A stretch of DNA of 64,000 bases from Odobenus rosmarus divergens (GCF_000321225.1 NW_004450942.1:645908-709907); one strand, 5' to 3'. Counted from the stretch's first letter, positions 46,147 to 58,134 are shown. Translations and numbers: made by a program. The notes: generated by a model from the sequence alone, not told the origin.

Positions 46147-48382
46147 ACAGGTCCTACATGGTGGTTAGGAGTTTCTAGGGGAGGGGAGAAGGGAGAGCTT
46201 CCTGAAAAAGCAATAGGAGGAACTGGCCAGTGGTTTCCAGAACTTCCCCAGGGGCATTGTACACCAAGGAGCCTGAACAGAGGGAATGAGACCCATTTCA
46301 GGGACAGCTGGGTGGGGGAGACACGAGAGCAACGGGCCTCTTTCACCTCCCCAAAGGGGCTGGGACCACCAGGCATTCTGCTAATTTCTCACACACTCTG
46401 GAGCAGCATGCGCTGAGATTCTGTGAATTTGTTTCTTCTTGCTGGCTGCCCTGATTTCAACTTAATTTTACCTGTGAAATGTGATGTGTTGAGAGAGGAA
46501 GAATAGTAAGGAGAACATGGTGTATTTTGCCCCAAACACCAGTTCTCCTAGAGTCAAGCCTGGACAAACTATCTTGACAGAGAGAAGCGGGGGGGAAGAC
46601 CATTTCGTATAGACATTAAAAAGTATTCTTTTATTGGGCATTTGTTCAAAACTTTGGGACACCAGATACTCCTAACATCATGGGCTAAATCCATCAGACT
46701 AACTCTGTCAACCACAGCTGGCCCATGGAACCAATTTAATACAAACCATTTAACAGGAAAGATAATCAAATCTGTACCCTGAAATACTGACAACTCAAGC
46801 ATTTCTGCCATCAGCTCATCACCCACCAAATGTTTTCCTTTTCTGTTGCTTTAAATAAGCCTTTAAAAACAAAAAAGGAAAAACAGCAAGTTTTCCATTC
46901 GTAGAATTCTGAGTACGAGATCAGTTGGGTTCATCTCAATTTGTTTAGTCTGTGCATTTTTATCCTTATTGCACAATTCAGGAAAAGGGTATCTAAGTTG
47001 AAATGATTTCCTTACATCTGTGCTTGTCCAGACAGAAGACTAGAAATGCCCAAGGAGCAACCCTGGGGTAGAAACGGTAGATTTGGACATGTACCCACAC
47101 ATACATGCACCTACATCTGTATACACATCCATGTACACACACAGTCCCCTGAAGAACATTTCTGCCCCCAGATATGACTTCTGATATAGACAAGGTCTTC
47201 GTTGCTGCCCTTGTGAGACTTGCTGTGGTTTTAGGAGGCACTTTATCCTAAGTTGTTTCCATGGCAATTTGCATGGCATTAGAACATAGGCCAGTCAGTG
47301 CAGAAGGAAAATTTGAACAAGACCACCAGCAGCCAGGTCTGCGCACTCCTCTGACTGGCGTACCATATTCTGAGGCAGCCATCTGAAGGCCAGGTGGGAT
47401 AAAAGATAGAACCCTCCAAGAATGGGGCTACAGACCCCGCCTTTCATCTCCTATTTGGGGAAACAGGGTTTTCTTGGCCACAAACTGAAGCCCTGGCTTG
47501 AGGCTTCCCCGGCAAGAGTATGAGCATCAACAGGGAGGGGAGTGAGCCAGAAGGCAGAAAACGAGCACAGAGCCATAGTTGTGCCTAAGATTGGAGGGAG
47601 CAAGATAGGGAACCCCCATTTTACCTGAAAAGAAAATAAATATACATTATGGAGAATAGGATGCCCAAAGTCACCCGAATGTAAGAGCAGACAGATTGGA
47701 AAGAGTCTGTGTTGTTCAGCCAGCATCCCTGGGCTCCTGGGCCCCAAACTCTACCTCTGCTAGCATGTAGGACATGTCCCAGGGAGGGTTTGTGTTCAGG
47801 AAGGGCAGCACATGACAGTTATTGTACTAGTTAGTATCCTGATCTCATTACCCTGTTAAGATTTTGTAAGGCTATTTGGCAACTCATTCTTTCAATCATT
47901 GGGGAGCTTCAAAAAAATGGAGGAAGTCCAGACCTTGTCAAGACCATGGGGTTTTTGAATGGGAAAGTGAATGTGAGGCTCTCATTGTACTTCCCAGCCA
48001 GGTCACTCTCCAAAGGGATCACATTTCTTAAGGGGACAACTTTCCATGGTGCAGCATGTGACCATCTGGCCATCTGGGCCTTAGGTGTCCTAGGTTGGGC
48101 ACCTCTGTCTGGCAGGACCTCTCAGTCCCTACTTGGACTGGGGAGGACCACCCCTGACCTCAGGCCTGGCAAAGGGTCTCAACATCAGTGTGAGTCCCTG
48201 AGGGAGCCATCCAGCCAGTGAAATTTAGAAGCAGAGGAAGGGCTGTGGTCTCCCTTCTGTCTGGCTGTTAAGAGAGTTCCTGCATTTGGCATGAAAACCT
48301 GTGAGGTGGGCTTGTGCCAGAGAAGAAGGGACCAAAATGAAATAATGCAAGTCAGGCATGCTGTAAAAAACTCCCCTTGTAA

Positions 48383-48570
48383 GGCGCCTGGGTGGCTCAG
48401 TCGTTAAGCATCTGCCTTCAGCTCAGGTCATGATCCCAGGGTCCTGGGATGGAGTCCCACATTTGGGCTCCCTGCTCAGTGGGAAGCCTGCTTCTCCCTC
48501 TCCCACTCCCCCTGCTTGTGTTCCCTCTCTCGCTCTCTGTTGAAAAATAAATAAAATCTTTAAAAAAAAA
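48383..48570 (+). mobile_element. Can-SINE
   Basis: Starts GGCGCCTGGGTGGCTCAGTC and ends in ATAAATAAAATCTTTAAAA with poly-A. AAAAAACTCCCCTTGTA lies on both sides as target duplication, the right copy ending at 48586. Confidence 0.95.
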
Positions 48571-48689
48571 AAAAACTCCCCTTGTAGGGAATGGTGGTCT
48601 GGAAGTAGAATGTGGGAGGAGAGGTTGAAACAATAAGCTGAGAGCCTCAGGGTCCACGTTGTAGTGGCTGAGGGTACAATGCGGAGACC

Positions 48690-48862
48690 CAGCTGTTCCC
48701 AGACTTGTCTGAACATTAGCAGAGAGAACTTCTAAAATGACTGCAGCCGGTGGCCCATCCCCAGAGATTGTGGCTAAATTGCTCCAGCATGCAGCCTGGA
48801 CTTGGGAAGTGGTAAAATCTCCCCTGGTGATTCTAATGTGCAGACAACTTTGGGAACCGCTG
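48690..48862. mobile_element. MER5-like hAT MITE, first of a tandem pair
   Basis: Runs from CAGCTGTTCCCAGACTTGTC to TTTGGGAACCGCTG and keeps CCCCTGGTGATTCTAATGTG. Confidence 0.85.
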
Positions 48863-48869
48863 ATGTAGC

Positions 48870-49041
48870 CCCTTGCTCCTTAAAGTGTGGTCCCCGGACC
48901 GGCAGCAGCAGCTTTCACTGGGAGGTCGGTAGAACTATGGAATATCAGGCTCGCCCCAGCCTTGTGAGACCAGAATCTTCATATTAACTAGAGCCTGGCT
49001 GATCTTTATGCTACTCAGACTGCTTAATTTGAGAAACGCTG
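48870..49041. mobile_element. MER5-like hAT MITE, second of a tandem pair
   Basis: Runs from CCCTTGCTCCTTAAAGTGTG to AATTTGAGAAACGCTG and keeps GGTCCCCGGACCGGCAGCAG. It lies only 7 bases after the first copy. Confidence 0.83.
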
Positions 49042-49224
49042 CCTCCAAACACACGCAGACCAGGCCAAATCCCCCTACTAAAGTACAAACTCATGGCACA
49101 CTCTTTTTCTAATTCCTGGCACCAATTGTATTTGTAATTCTACAGTTATAGGAGTTCCTTGAGAAATAAGTATAAGTGCCCTAAAATATCTGGGAAAGGC
49201 TTCTTGGCATCACTTGTAGTGCAT

Positions 49225-49745
49225 TGGTTTTTAAAATGGAGATTCAGGATTCAGAGAGACCTGGGTTCAAATCTAAGCTCCAGGACCTTAATTTGACCTC
49301 TTTGAATAGTCTTAATTAGGGAGACCAACTCATCGTGGTTGGTCCAGAGCTTTCCTTGTTTCAGTACTAAAGTCCTACATTCAGGCTCTGATTCCGCCTC
49401 AGGCCAACCAAGACAATCAGTTTCCCTTCGGTTACTTCATCCACAGCCTGGGGATAAAGGATCAGTGGTTCTCAGACTTCAACTGTGCATCCAAATCACC
49501 TGGAGGGCTTGAACAGCAATGGCTGGGCCTTCCACAGGTATATGTGTCAGTGGGTCTGGGGTGAAAACTGAGCATTTGCACTACTAACAAGTTCTGAGGT
49601 GCTGCTCAGGGACCACACCTTTGAGAACTACCACAAGACCCCTACCTCAAAGAGGTGGTGTAAGATTTGCCTGAGCTCAGGCATAGCACAATGACTAGAA
49701 AACTGTAAAGCCTAGTACTCATTACAGCTGCTATTAATTATTTTT
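49225..49745 (+). repeat. MIR split by a MER5-like element
   Basis: Left part: GAGACCTGGGTTCAAATCTA, then TTTCCCTTCGGTTACTTCAT. Right part: CTACCTCAAAGAGGTGGTGT and GGCATAGCACAATGACTAGA. Extra non-MIR bases lie at about 49310-49400. Confidence 0.65.
49463..49633. mobile_element. MER5-like hAT MITE
   Basis: CAGTGGTTCTCAGACTTCAA at one end and CCTTTGAGAACTACCA at the other are its inverted terminal repeats; the core CATCCAAATCACCTGGAGGG is intact. Confidence 0.9.
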
Positions 49746-50599
49746 CTTATGGAAAAGATGGGACTTGAGCTGGTCCCTAAAGAGTGGGTGGGGTGATGCT
49801 CCCTGAGGTTTAGATGAGCATGTGCAAAAATCCCAGTGTGTATTTAGAAGTGTAAGAAGCTCAGGTGATTGGAAAGAGAATCTGGGTAGAGGTAGTAGAT
49901 ATGTAGGTAGAAATAGATACATTTGGCCTGGTGAGGTGGACGACATCATGGGAGCCCCATGACATCTAACACTCAACAATGTTTATCCCTTTAAAGGCAG
50001 CTCAATACAACTTCAGAATGAGATGGGTGCTAACATCCTTAATATAAACAAACTGTTACAAGTTGGGAATAAACCCAGAAATGACTTGCTTCTTGGTTAT
50101 TATGGCTTTCTTCTTTTTTTTAAGTGGTAGCAGTTTTTAGAAGACAGTTTTCAGCATGCTGTCCCCCAAGCCATTATCTGTCCAGTCATCAGCAGGCCTG
50201 GGGTTGGAGTGCGAGCGGCAGCTCCCTGGTCTGGTACTAAGTGCACATGACCTCTTGTCCTTCACTTGGACTTCCAGGGAGAGAAGCCAGTGCCTTGGTG
50301 CTTGTCTGCAGTAGGCATTGCCTGTGGTTCTGATTCACTTTCTCTTCTGGCCACCGCCTCTCCAGCTGTCCCTGAGGCCTGTCCATTGCCTGTACTTTAG
50401 TTTATTTAGCAGAACTGGGTTGGATGGTAGAAATCTTGGGACCAAGGTGATCATGGCCTTGTCCTGCTGCCCCCAACCCTAACCTGGGACCCCCTACTCC
50501 TACAGACACACTGTCCCATCTGTTTGGATCCAACTGGCCTGATGCCCAGAGTCAAGGCTAGACTCGTAGGAGGCTGTCTGAGGTCTGGAGACTCCTGGT

Positions 50600-51045
50600 G
50601 TGGTAGGAAATCATAGGATCTGGATTCCAAAGACATGAGTGTGAATTATGTCCTGAGCAGCAGGAAATCCCATCAGTTCTATGAGCGTGTTTTTTTTTTT
50701 TGCCATGAGCCAAATGCAAAATGTCTACATCCTAAGGTTGTTGGAAAAACCAAGTGAGATAGGGAATGTAAATACACTTTGTAAACTGTCAAGTGCTGTA
50801 CCCTTAGCGGAAAGTACCATAGCAGATTAGATGAGAGCACAGCTCTGAAGTAAGACCCGCCTGGTTTCACTTCCTGGCTCCATCACTCACTAGCTATTGG
50901 ATCCTGAAAAAGAGGCTTAACCTCTCTGGGCCTGCTTCCTGATCTGAAAATGAAGTCACTAAAAGTACCTCTCGTCAAGCATAAATATTATGAAATGCTT
51001 GGCATATGCCCAGCACATAAGGTGTACTCAATAAAGGTTAGCTAC
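50600..51045 (+). repeat. MIR3-like fragment followed by a MIR
   Basis: 50705-50805 has AAGGTTGTTGGAAAAACCAA and CTTTGTAAACTGTCAAGTGC, a MIR3-like 3' end. 50815-51045 is a MIR with ACTCACTAGCTATTGGATCC and GCATATGCCCAGCACATAAG. Confidence 0.78.
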
Positions 51046-51149
51046 AGTCAGAATCATTAAGAAAGCTATTAACGTTTTTGCTTCAAGCCCAGTACAGATG
51101 AGGGTAGAATGAGGAGACCCCCCCCTTCCCCATAGAAGCTCCAGTCTAG

Positions 51150-51275
51150 ACCATTCTGAATGGACAAGTTGCTTCTCTCTCAGACTGTCATGCATCCTCT
51201 GTTGTTTAGGAATAATGATTATACTTCACAGGGTTGTCAAGTGTCCAGGAAGAGAATGCTTAAGTAAGTAAAATC
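51150..51275 (+). repeat. MIR fragment
   Basis: GACAAGTTGCTTCTCTCTCA, AATAATGATTATACTTCACA and GGGTTGTCAAGTGTCC fit a MIR 3' half. Confidence 0.6.
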
Positions 51276-52059
51276 ACTCCATGGATTGTCAAGCTGTTCA
51301 CATTTTGGAGTTGGTGATAGCAGTAGAGGAGTTTCTGAGATCATTGTTTTCTGTTTATGAAGGCAGTTCTTTTCCAGACCTTCTCATAAGTTCACCTTAC
51401 TCCACCCTCCACTGCCTTCACTCCACCTTCTCTCCTTGGTGGGGAGGAAAGGGTTTGTTTTCAAGTAGCAAATCATTTTGGCTAATAATCTTTAATGACA
51501 CATATGCCTATAGAGTTTACCTGTAGACGAGTCAGAGTGACTGACCTGGAATAGAATTTATTGTCAATATTCAGAACACCCTAGCTCAGAAAGCAAACCC
51601 ACGGATGGTCAGGAGGGCATGTGATGGTCTGAAGATAGAATTTCCAAAAACGTAAAATCATGACTGTTGTAAAAATATAAAATAAAACTCAGCAAAGATT
51701 TTATTCAACTCTTTAGTTAATGAAGTAATCAGCAAGATATTTAGACCAGTTCAAAAAGCATTTGAGGGGCTGGGTATTTATAGGCAATTTAATGTTCGGA
51801 CAAGATTGTTGGGTTAGGTACATAACTAGCTAATAGGACAATAACCATAACCTTCCAGGTTATCTATTTTAAAAAAGATAAAAACTCCTTGTATTTGTAT
51901 CTTTACCGGACAGAAATCTCCAAGTAAACATGTAGCTTCACCAAGTCTGGGAGTACAGCAAAGTAAATATGTCTAGATAATCCTTGAGGGGACTATCGCC
52001 ACCATATGACACTGAGAGGACCTGCCACCTACTTTTCTGCCTTATGCTCAAGTTTTGGA

Positions 52060-52250
52060 TAATTTTTTTAACAATGGTAAATACTTTACAAACAACCTTT
52101 TAATCTGACTTGATGCTCACAACAGCCCTGTGGAGGCAAAAAGGGGCAGGGAAAACCCATTTTGCAGAGGAGGAAGCCAAGTTACATATGGGAGGAGAAC
52201 TCCCATTGTCTAACCCCGAGTCCCACATTCATTCCTAAACTCCATGTTGC
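52060..52250 (-). repeat. MIR
   Basis: TTTAATCTGACTTGATGCTC, ACAACAGCCCTGTGGAGGCA and CCATTTTGCAGAGGAGGAAG mark a reversed MIR. Confidence 0.75.
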
Positions 52251-53024
52251 ATTTCTTCTTTTCCCTTCTTCCTTTCTGTCCTACCTTGTTCTTGGTGACA
52301 TTTTTCCCCCATAAGACTTCCCCTGGGGGTTCACCTGAAGGAGATGCTCAAAGGGGGGAGGAGGCCCTGTTGCTCCCCAGCCCTTGCGTCCCCAGGGCTC
52401 CTGGCCTGAGCTAAGACCTTTTAAGTTCCTGATGCGATTCAGTTCCACAACATCTTACTCTCCCAAGCCAAAGAAAATTGTCAAAACATGTTATCTCCCC
52501 TCAGGAAAAATGATAGAATAGATGCTACATTCCAGGAACCCATTTTTTAAAGTGATGGCTCCTTTTAAGCTCTTCTGTTTTCAGCTACTGTGAACCACCA
52601 CTACGCCATCTTTCATCCGAGACAGAGTCCACATCAGAGAAACCTACTGTTTATAAACCAGAATATCTTGTCTGAAACACTGCTTCTGGTTGATGTTTTC
52701 CTCTTCTCAATAAACAGGATCATCATTTTCTGTGTCTGACACAGCCAGGTCTGTCTGGCTCCTGGATGAATGACATGCAGGGGACAAATCGCTATTTATT
52801 GTGTTAAGCAGTCGGCCAGGAAACTGGCTGCAAGTGTGACCTGATGGCCCAAATCTGCTTCTTCCTTGCAAGGCCATTTATTTTTCTCTCCCACGGACTT
52901 CTGTCGCCATGGAAACTGTCCCACTAGCAGGATGGAGACTAAGGCCAACTCTCTGCTTCCTGCACTTAGAGAGGCAACACTTAACACACACGAAGCAAAG
53001 GAGACAGTAAGAAAGTATATGAGG

Positions 53025-53201
53025 GGGCGCCTGGGTGGCTCAGTTGGTTAAGCGACTGCCTTCGGCTCAGGTCATGATCCTGGAGTCCCAGGATCGAGTC
53101 CCGCATTGGGCTCCCTGCTCAGCAGGGAGTCTACTTCTCCCTCTGACCCTCTTCCCTCTCATGCTCTCTGTCTCTCATTCTCTCTCTCAAATAAAAAAAA
53201 A
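53025..53201 (+). mobile_element. Can-SINE, youngest-looking subfamily
   Basis: Starts GGGCGCCTGGGTGGCTCAGT and carries CCTGGAGTCCCAGGATCGAG and GAGTCTACTTCTCCCTCTGA. A perfect 13-base duplication AAAGTATATGAGG flanks it at 53012-53024 and 53202-53214. Low divergence and an intact tail suggest a recent insertion. Confidence 0.96.
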
Positions 53202-53273
53202 AAAGTATATGAGGTGTGGAGTTAGAAAGTAGTTCCTCTAAAGTTCCCTAGAATTCTGAAGCTGGAAAAGGTA

Positions 53274-53293
53274 TTTTTTTTTTTTTTTTTTTT
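53274..53293. repeat. Poly-T run
   Basis: Twenty uninterrupted T, not attached to a recognisable SINE; a possible remnant tail of a lost retrocopy. Confidence 0.9.
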
Positions 53294-53379
53294 GTAGAAC
53301 GTCTGATTCAGGGTCTCTCAGACCATTTACACAAAGGGTGCTGGCAAGGAGAGCAAACATCCAGTGCATAATATGTGCA

Positions 53380-53595
53380 TGCCAAGCCCTTTCCTTGTAG
53401 CAACCCATTTAACCCTCCTAGTAGCTCCACTACGCACGTTGGTTCTTATTATCTCCACGACCCAGAGGGAGAAACTGGAGTCCCATATGTAACTTGGGCA
53501 AGTCCAGTCACTTGCCCAAGTCCAGCAGAAGAAAGGAACAAATTTAGGTCTAAAAATCCAGACCTTGTGACCCCAAAGCCTGGACCTCTTCACTT
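53380..53595 (-). repeat. MIR
   Basis: AGCAACCCATTTAACCCTCC, TTATTATCTCCACGACCCAG and CACTTGCCCAAGTCCAGCAG give a reversed MIR. The open frame across it is a by-product. Confidence 0.8.
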
Positions 53596-53784
53596 GAAAA
53601 AGCTGCCTGTACTCCACCTCCCATCTTGCTCTTCACATGGGCTAGCAGCTCAGAGGCTCCAAAAGCCATGTCACATCCAGTGTCCACCATTTTTATTTGA
53701 TCGTGTAATCCTTCCCACTCCCAGCCATCAACGACCCCTTTGCAACATCTCACAGAATGAGGATTCTGTGGAACAGGATTCTGG

Positions 53785-53900
53785 CAGTCTCGATCCAGGC
53801 CAGTTTTCTCATCTTACAGAGGAGCAACTTAGGCTGGGGGAGGAAATGAGTTGCCTCTAGCTGCACAGCTAATAAATGTCAGAGCCAGCACCACAGAGCC
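53785..53900 (-). repeat. MIR fragment
   Basis: TTTTCTCATCTTACAGAGGA and TAGCTGCACAGCTAATAAAT mark the reversed core. Confidence 0.7.
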
Positions 53901-54754
53901 AGCACCCTGCCCCACGGGCCGTGCTCTGCTGTGCTGTGCGGCCTCGCATCACTATTTCTAAGCAAACCCTGAGCCGGCAGCTCAGCTCTCCGGCCAAGCA
54001 TCAGGACTAATCCCCTTATAGGATGACTGTTAAATCAGCCACTCATTAGAACAGCAATGCCTGCGCGCAGGGTGCTTTGCCACTTATGAAATGCTTCCAC
54101 ATAGCTCTTCTGTTTCCAGGCTTTGCTGCCTCTGGGTCTTTCTAAAATGATCCAACAATGAAGCCTTATTCGTAAGTTGTATACCTTCCAAAATAACCAT
54201 TGGATCACTCAAACATGAAGCGTGAAAGGATCACTGTGTTTCAACTGGTAGAATCCAAGGTGACAAGAGGCAGAAGCAATGAGAGGTGGAGGTTTGGAAG
54301 GTGTTCGATGCCAGGGTTTTAGAGAACAAAGTTCTACCTGTGAAGGAAAGCTCCCCAGCTTTGGACGAGGAGTTGATGATGAGCATCTTCTTGTTTTTCT
54401 TCGTTAACAAGAAGCTAGCACTGACCAGGCACAAATGTGAACATGCTCTCTATCAAATGTGTGCAGTGTGGCGCTAACTCCGCAGAGTTGTGAATGTGTA
54501 TGAGAACAGCGCAGTGCGAGAGGACATGGTGTGAACAGCAGCTGTCCAGTGGGAGATGGGGAGCTAGGTGTCACTGTGGGAAGATCTGAGGTGCAGAAGA
54601 GAAATACTGGGAAGAATGAGTGTGTCTTCTCATGTACTTCTTCGAATTCTAACCGTAACAATGAGGATGGTCTCCCATGTTCCACTGCTTGTTTTTTCCC
54701 CACTTAAAAGCAAAGAGAGTAAAGGAGTAATGCTCAGATTGCAACATCCCACCC

Positions 54755-55280
54755 ATCACGTCCTCTCATATCTTTTTGCCCTTACACATTTTCTCCCTTC
54801 TCCTTTTCTGCCTGCTCATTTTGCCTAACCCCCATCCAGAGTCACCTCCTCTAAGAAGCCTCCCTGGACTTGCCATACAGGTTTATTCACACCTTTCTCT
54901 GTGCGCCTAAAGTCTGTGTGCAAAATAACACCAGCTACCAGTTTTTAGTACCCAGTGTGAGCGGGCACTTTACATACATTATCTTTGTACCCATTTGACA
55001 AGTAAGGAGACTGAAGCCCAGTGTGTCCAAGGCCAGGATGGCTGTTGAGTCACGATGCTGGGTTTGGAATCCAGGTTTCCCAGGCTCCAAAGTCCATGCC
55101 TTCCTGCTACATAACAGGCAGCTTCCTCGGCCTCAAACTTACCCCTTCCAGAAGCAGGTATAAGTATGTGCTTCTTCATCTCCCTCTAGTCTGTGAGTAC
55201 CTCTAGGGCACACCTGAGTCCTATGATGTATCCCTGTGCCTGACATATGCTAAATAAATGGTTAGATGAATCAATAGTCT
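54755..55280 (+). repeat. L2 interrupted by a reversed MIR
   Basis: The L2 reads CTCTAAGAAGCCTCCCTGGA on the left and CTAGTCTGTGAGTACCTCTA and CTGACATATGCTAAATAAAT on the right. Between about 54930 and 55125 lies a reversed MIR with TTTGACAAGTAAGGAGACTG and TTTGGAATCCAGGTTTCCCA. Confidence 0.83.
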
Positions 55281-55464
55281 GTTGAATAAGGACCTTATCC
55301 CTTTATCTTATAAGTTGATGAAGCCTTGTTCTTGATAAAACCATAATACATGTGCATTAACTGTAGCAAGTCATCCCCACCCCCAGTGGAGAGTTAGGTA
55401 AGTTTCTCAGCCAGCAGATCCATACACTAACCCGCTTCTTCTTCAATTTTAATGTAATACAAAT

Positions 55465-55580
55465 CTCTTAGAATTTCATGGAAGTGCAGATTCTGAATCA
55501 GAAGGGCTGGGGCAGGACCTGAGGGACTGTGTTTCTGGCAAGCTTCCCGCGGAGATTGCTGATTTGAAGACCCCATTGGA
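55465..55580. mobile_element. MER5-like fragment
   Basis: GTGCAGATTCTGAATCAGAA and TTTCTGGCAAGCTTCCCGCG match the family core; both ends are lost. Confidence 0.65.
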
Positions 55581-56206
55581 GAGCCAGCTGGGTCTCAACA
55601 CAGCAGCAGCACAGCTGGTGACAAAGAATAAAACCTGTCCTGTGTGTTGTTTTCCTTCCAAAGGACCACCAGACTTCAAATGCTCCTGATTTTCCGTGTT
55701 TTAGCAAAATATTTAAGTTATGCTTTGAGCTATAAACATTTGGCAACATGAACATTTGTTTGTGCCTGTAGCTTTGGTTTAATCACACCCTATCAATAAA
55801 TCACAAATAAAAGAGGGAGAGGAGGCACTCGCTGGAAGATACCATTTCAGTGACAAGTGGACCGACCAGGGGAGCTGGTGAATATGGAGGAAGGAGGAGA
55901 TGATCCCTCACAGCAGGGGGTTTCCAACGGCGCGCTGGTGGCTGGCTGGCAACAGCACTGAAAGCCCCCACCTCATTCCATTTTTACTGGGAAGGGCCCC
56001 ACCCTTCCACACTTGCCTGCCCTATGGCCACTTTCCCGGCTGGTCTTCTCCATTCTTGGTAAACAGTAACTGATGGCTTATTCATCTCGAGCCCTTTGAA
56101 CCCCACACAATCCCTTTGCTGGCATGCCAAGTCTTTTAGAGGTCAAGCGATCCCCGGTCCAAGACTTTTGGAAGGAAAACACCCTCTTTTCTGTCTCCTT
56201 TTCCAG

Positions 56207-56295
56207 ATGTCCCTGGGCCAGCAGCAGTCAGCAAGAGGTGTGCCTTGTTTGAAATGCAAGGGGACGTGTTCAGGCTTCGAGCCACATCCATGGAG
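56207..56295 (+). CDS. LMCD1: LMCD1 coding exon 2 (residues 15-43 plus two bases of codon 44)
   Basis: The exon follows a pyrimidine-rich acceptor ending in TTTTCCAG and ends at TGGAG|GTAAAA. It is 89 bases long: 29 codons plus two bases, so the Arg44 codon is split with exon 3. It begins with the in-frame ATG of Met15 and reads [17 protein letters not shown], then continues to ...FEPHPW. It carries the first half of the cysteine-rich region: Cys28, Cys31 and Cys35, spaced CxxC and CxxxC, as in LMCD1 and its relative testin. No stop or frameshift is seen. Intron 1 before it is 29,092 bases and intron 2 after it is 5,833 bases. Confidence 0.96.
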
Positions 56296-57054
56296 GTAAA
56301 AGAGTTTGTCAGGAGAGGCTCTGCCTGCTTTCATTTCTTGGCTGTCCTTTCTGGGAACCGCTGGTCATTCTGCTCTGCTGGGACTGCTTAAGATGCATGC
56401 ATTTCAGGGAGGACTGGCTCCGGAGTGAATGCACTCCTGCTTTGCCTAATTCAGAAATGACAGAGAAGCCCTTGGGAGTCAAGATGAGAAAGGAGTTTAG
56501 TGCTTCACACACCATTTCAAGGCGAAGGTCACCAAGCTCAGCCCACCAAGGCCGCACTGGGAAGATGTGGGCAGTTGTTCGTCGGTGCCTGGTCCTCTCT
56601 GGATTGCTATATCCTGGGGCTTGGTGCATGCGGTTGATCTCCCCATACTGTGTAATCGCCCCTGTTTTGATCTCAGAGTGCCCCTGGGCCCGAAATAAAA
56701 GTCACTGTGTCCACAGGACTTAAAAACCAGGCTGTGGTGCATTCATACCCACAAGGGAGGGCCATAAGATCCAGCTGGACTCTGAAAACCAGAGGTAGGG
56801 CCGCCCCACCACACAACTCCCAGGTGCTACTGCCATCAGCATCTACGTGGATGGCACCCACTGGAGGTGTGCAGTGCACAGCCTGTGTGACTATCCCAGC
56901 AGCCCTGGGAGAGAGAGGCTAACCTCTGTAGGGCATGAGAGCAAAGAAGGAGTTTTTGTCTCTTCCGCCAGAGGGTTTCCTTGGGCACTCAATGGGGGAG
57001 CAAAATTTGGGAGGTATTTGTCTCAGAGCGGTTGACTTCCATTGTGAAATGGCA

Positions 57055-57242
57055 ATTGCAAAAACATTTATTGAGCTGAACCAAGTCTTTTACATTTAAA
57101 TGCTGAAGTAACCCTGAGCAGTAGGTAGTAGTTTCTCCATTTTTTGGGTCAGAAAACTGAGAGTGGGTAGCAGGAGACATCCACTACATGGCAGAATTCA
57201 AACTTGGGTCTTCTTGAACCCTATCCCCATGCTCTCAAACTG
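57055..57242 (-). repeat. MIR
   Basis: CATTTATTGAGCTGAACCAA, GGGTCAGAAAACTGAGAGTG and CAGAATTCAAACTTGGGTCT mark a reversed MIR in intron 2. Confidence 0.75.
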
Positions 57243-58134
57243 TGAGTCGGCGGTACTGTGGGTCGTGAGCCTTCGAAGCACAAGACTGTTCCTTTACTCC
57301 ATTCCCTGACAGTTCTCGGCCTCACAGGAGCTCATGTGGTCTTCTGGATGCAGGGGACCTTCAAGGTCGTCCAAACCCCACTCCATCCCCCACACAAATT
57401 CCTCCCAAAACGAACACACTCCCCATTGGGGGAATGCCCCACACGTCTATTTTGGCCACTCAAGCTCTTTCTGGTCTTGAGGAGAGTCAGCTTCCCTATG
57501 CTTTCGCCCCCTGGTCCTGAATCTGCCATCAGGTTGTCACAGAACAATGCTGACTCCTCATCAGCTCTCCAGAAACAGCTGGGATACCTCCTTTTAGAAT
57601 CCTTAGGGCAGAGGGTAATGTTCCCTGAATGCACCCACCAACTCAGTTCAATAATGTTTCCCCCTCTCAAGGATCAGTCCCTGGCTGCCTGTTGTCTGAC
57701 ATCTGAAAAGATTCATTCAACATATTTTGTCTGGTTTTCTAGCTGTTTATGGCAGGATGGCAATTCTGGGCCCTGTTCTTCCGGGCTATAAGCAGGAGTG
57801 TCAGCATGGTTTTAATTCCCACATTCCCCCGCCATTCTACAAAGTACTTGAACATCAAGTAAATTGATCCTTTAGAAATGCGGATTGTCGCTTTGGGTCC
57901 CAAATATCAAGTGTTGTCTTTGGTTGGAATAACGTTAACGGGGACCTAAATTCAAGCCATACTGGAGCCGGGAGGTCCCAGAAACTTAGGGGGCGGGGAA
58001 ACCACGTGAAAGCATTTTTATGCTCCAGTTCTCATACTTACAGTAGTTTGAAAGATATTTGAATAACCCAAGTGACAGCCGGCCTGCTTTAATGAGCAAG
58101 TCCCCCGACTAATAATCACAGGACAAATTCATGT

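Larger units (their letters stand above)
27115..56206 (+). other. LMCD1: LMCD1 intron 1
   Basis: This 29,092-base phase-0 intron holds no recognisable gene. Beyond the repeats listed separately, I see nothing nameable in these stretches: 27120-27870, 28680-29575, 30530-32660, 32830-33880, 35040-36230, 37080-38185, 39900-41085, 41870-42760, 43840-48380 apart from simple repeats, 49750-50590, 51280-52060, 52260-53010, 53900-54750 and 55590-56200. They are moderately AT-rich and repeat-poor. Those without any repeat are the natural places for muscle enhancers, but that cannot be judged without cross-species alignment. Open frames in them are short and unrelated to any family I know. Confidence 0.93.

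Noticed and set aside
53375..53860. 161-codon + strand open frame in intron 1
   Set aside because: It runs across two reversed MIR copies and has no family resemblance.
57258..57791. Longest open frame in the window, 177 codons, + strand in intron 2
   Set aside because: It opens with GTG, not ATG; the first ATG is about 30 codons in. The composition is low-complexity Leu/Ser/Pro, no domain is seen, and it lies in an intron.
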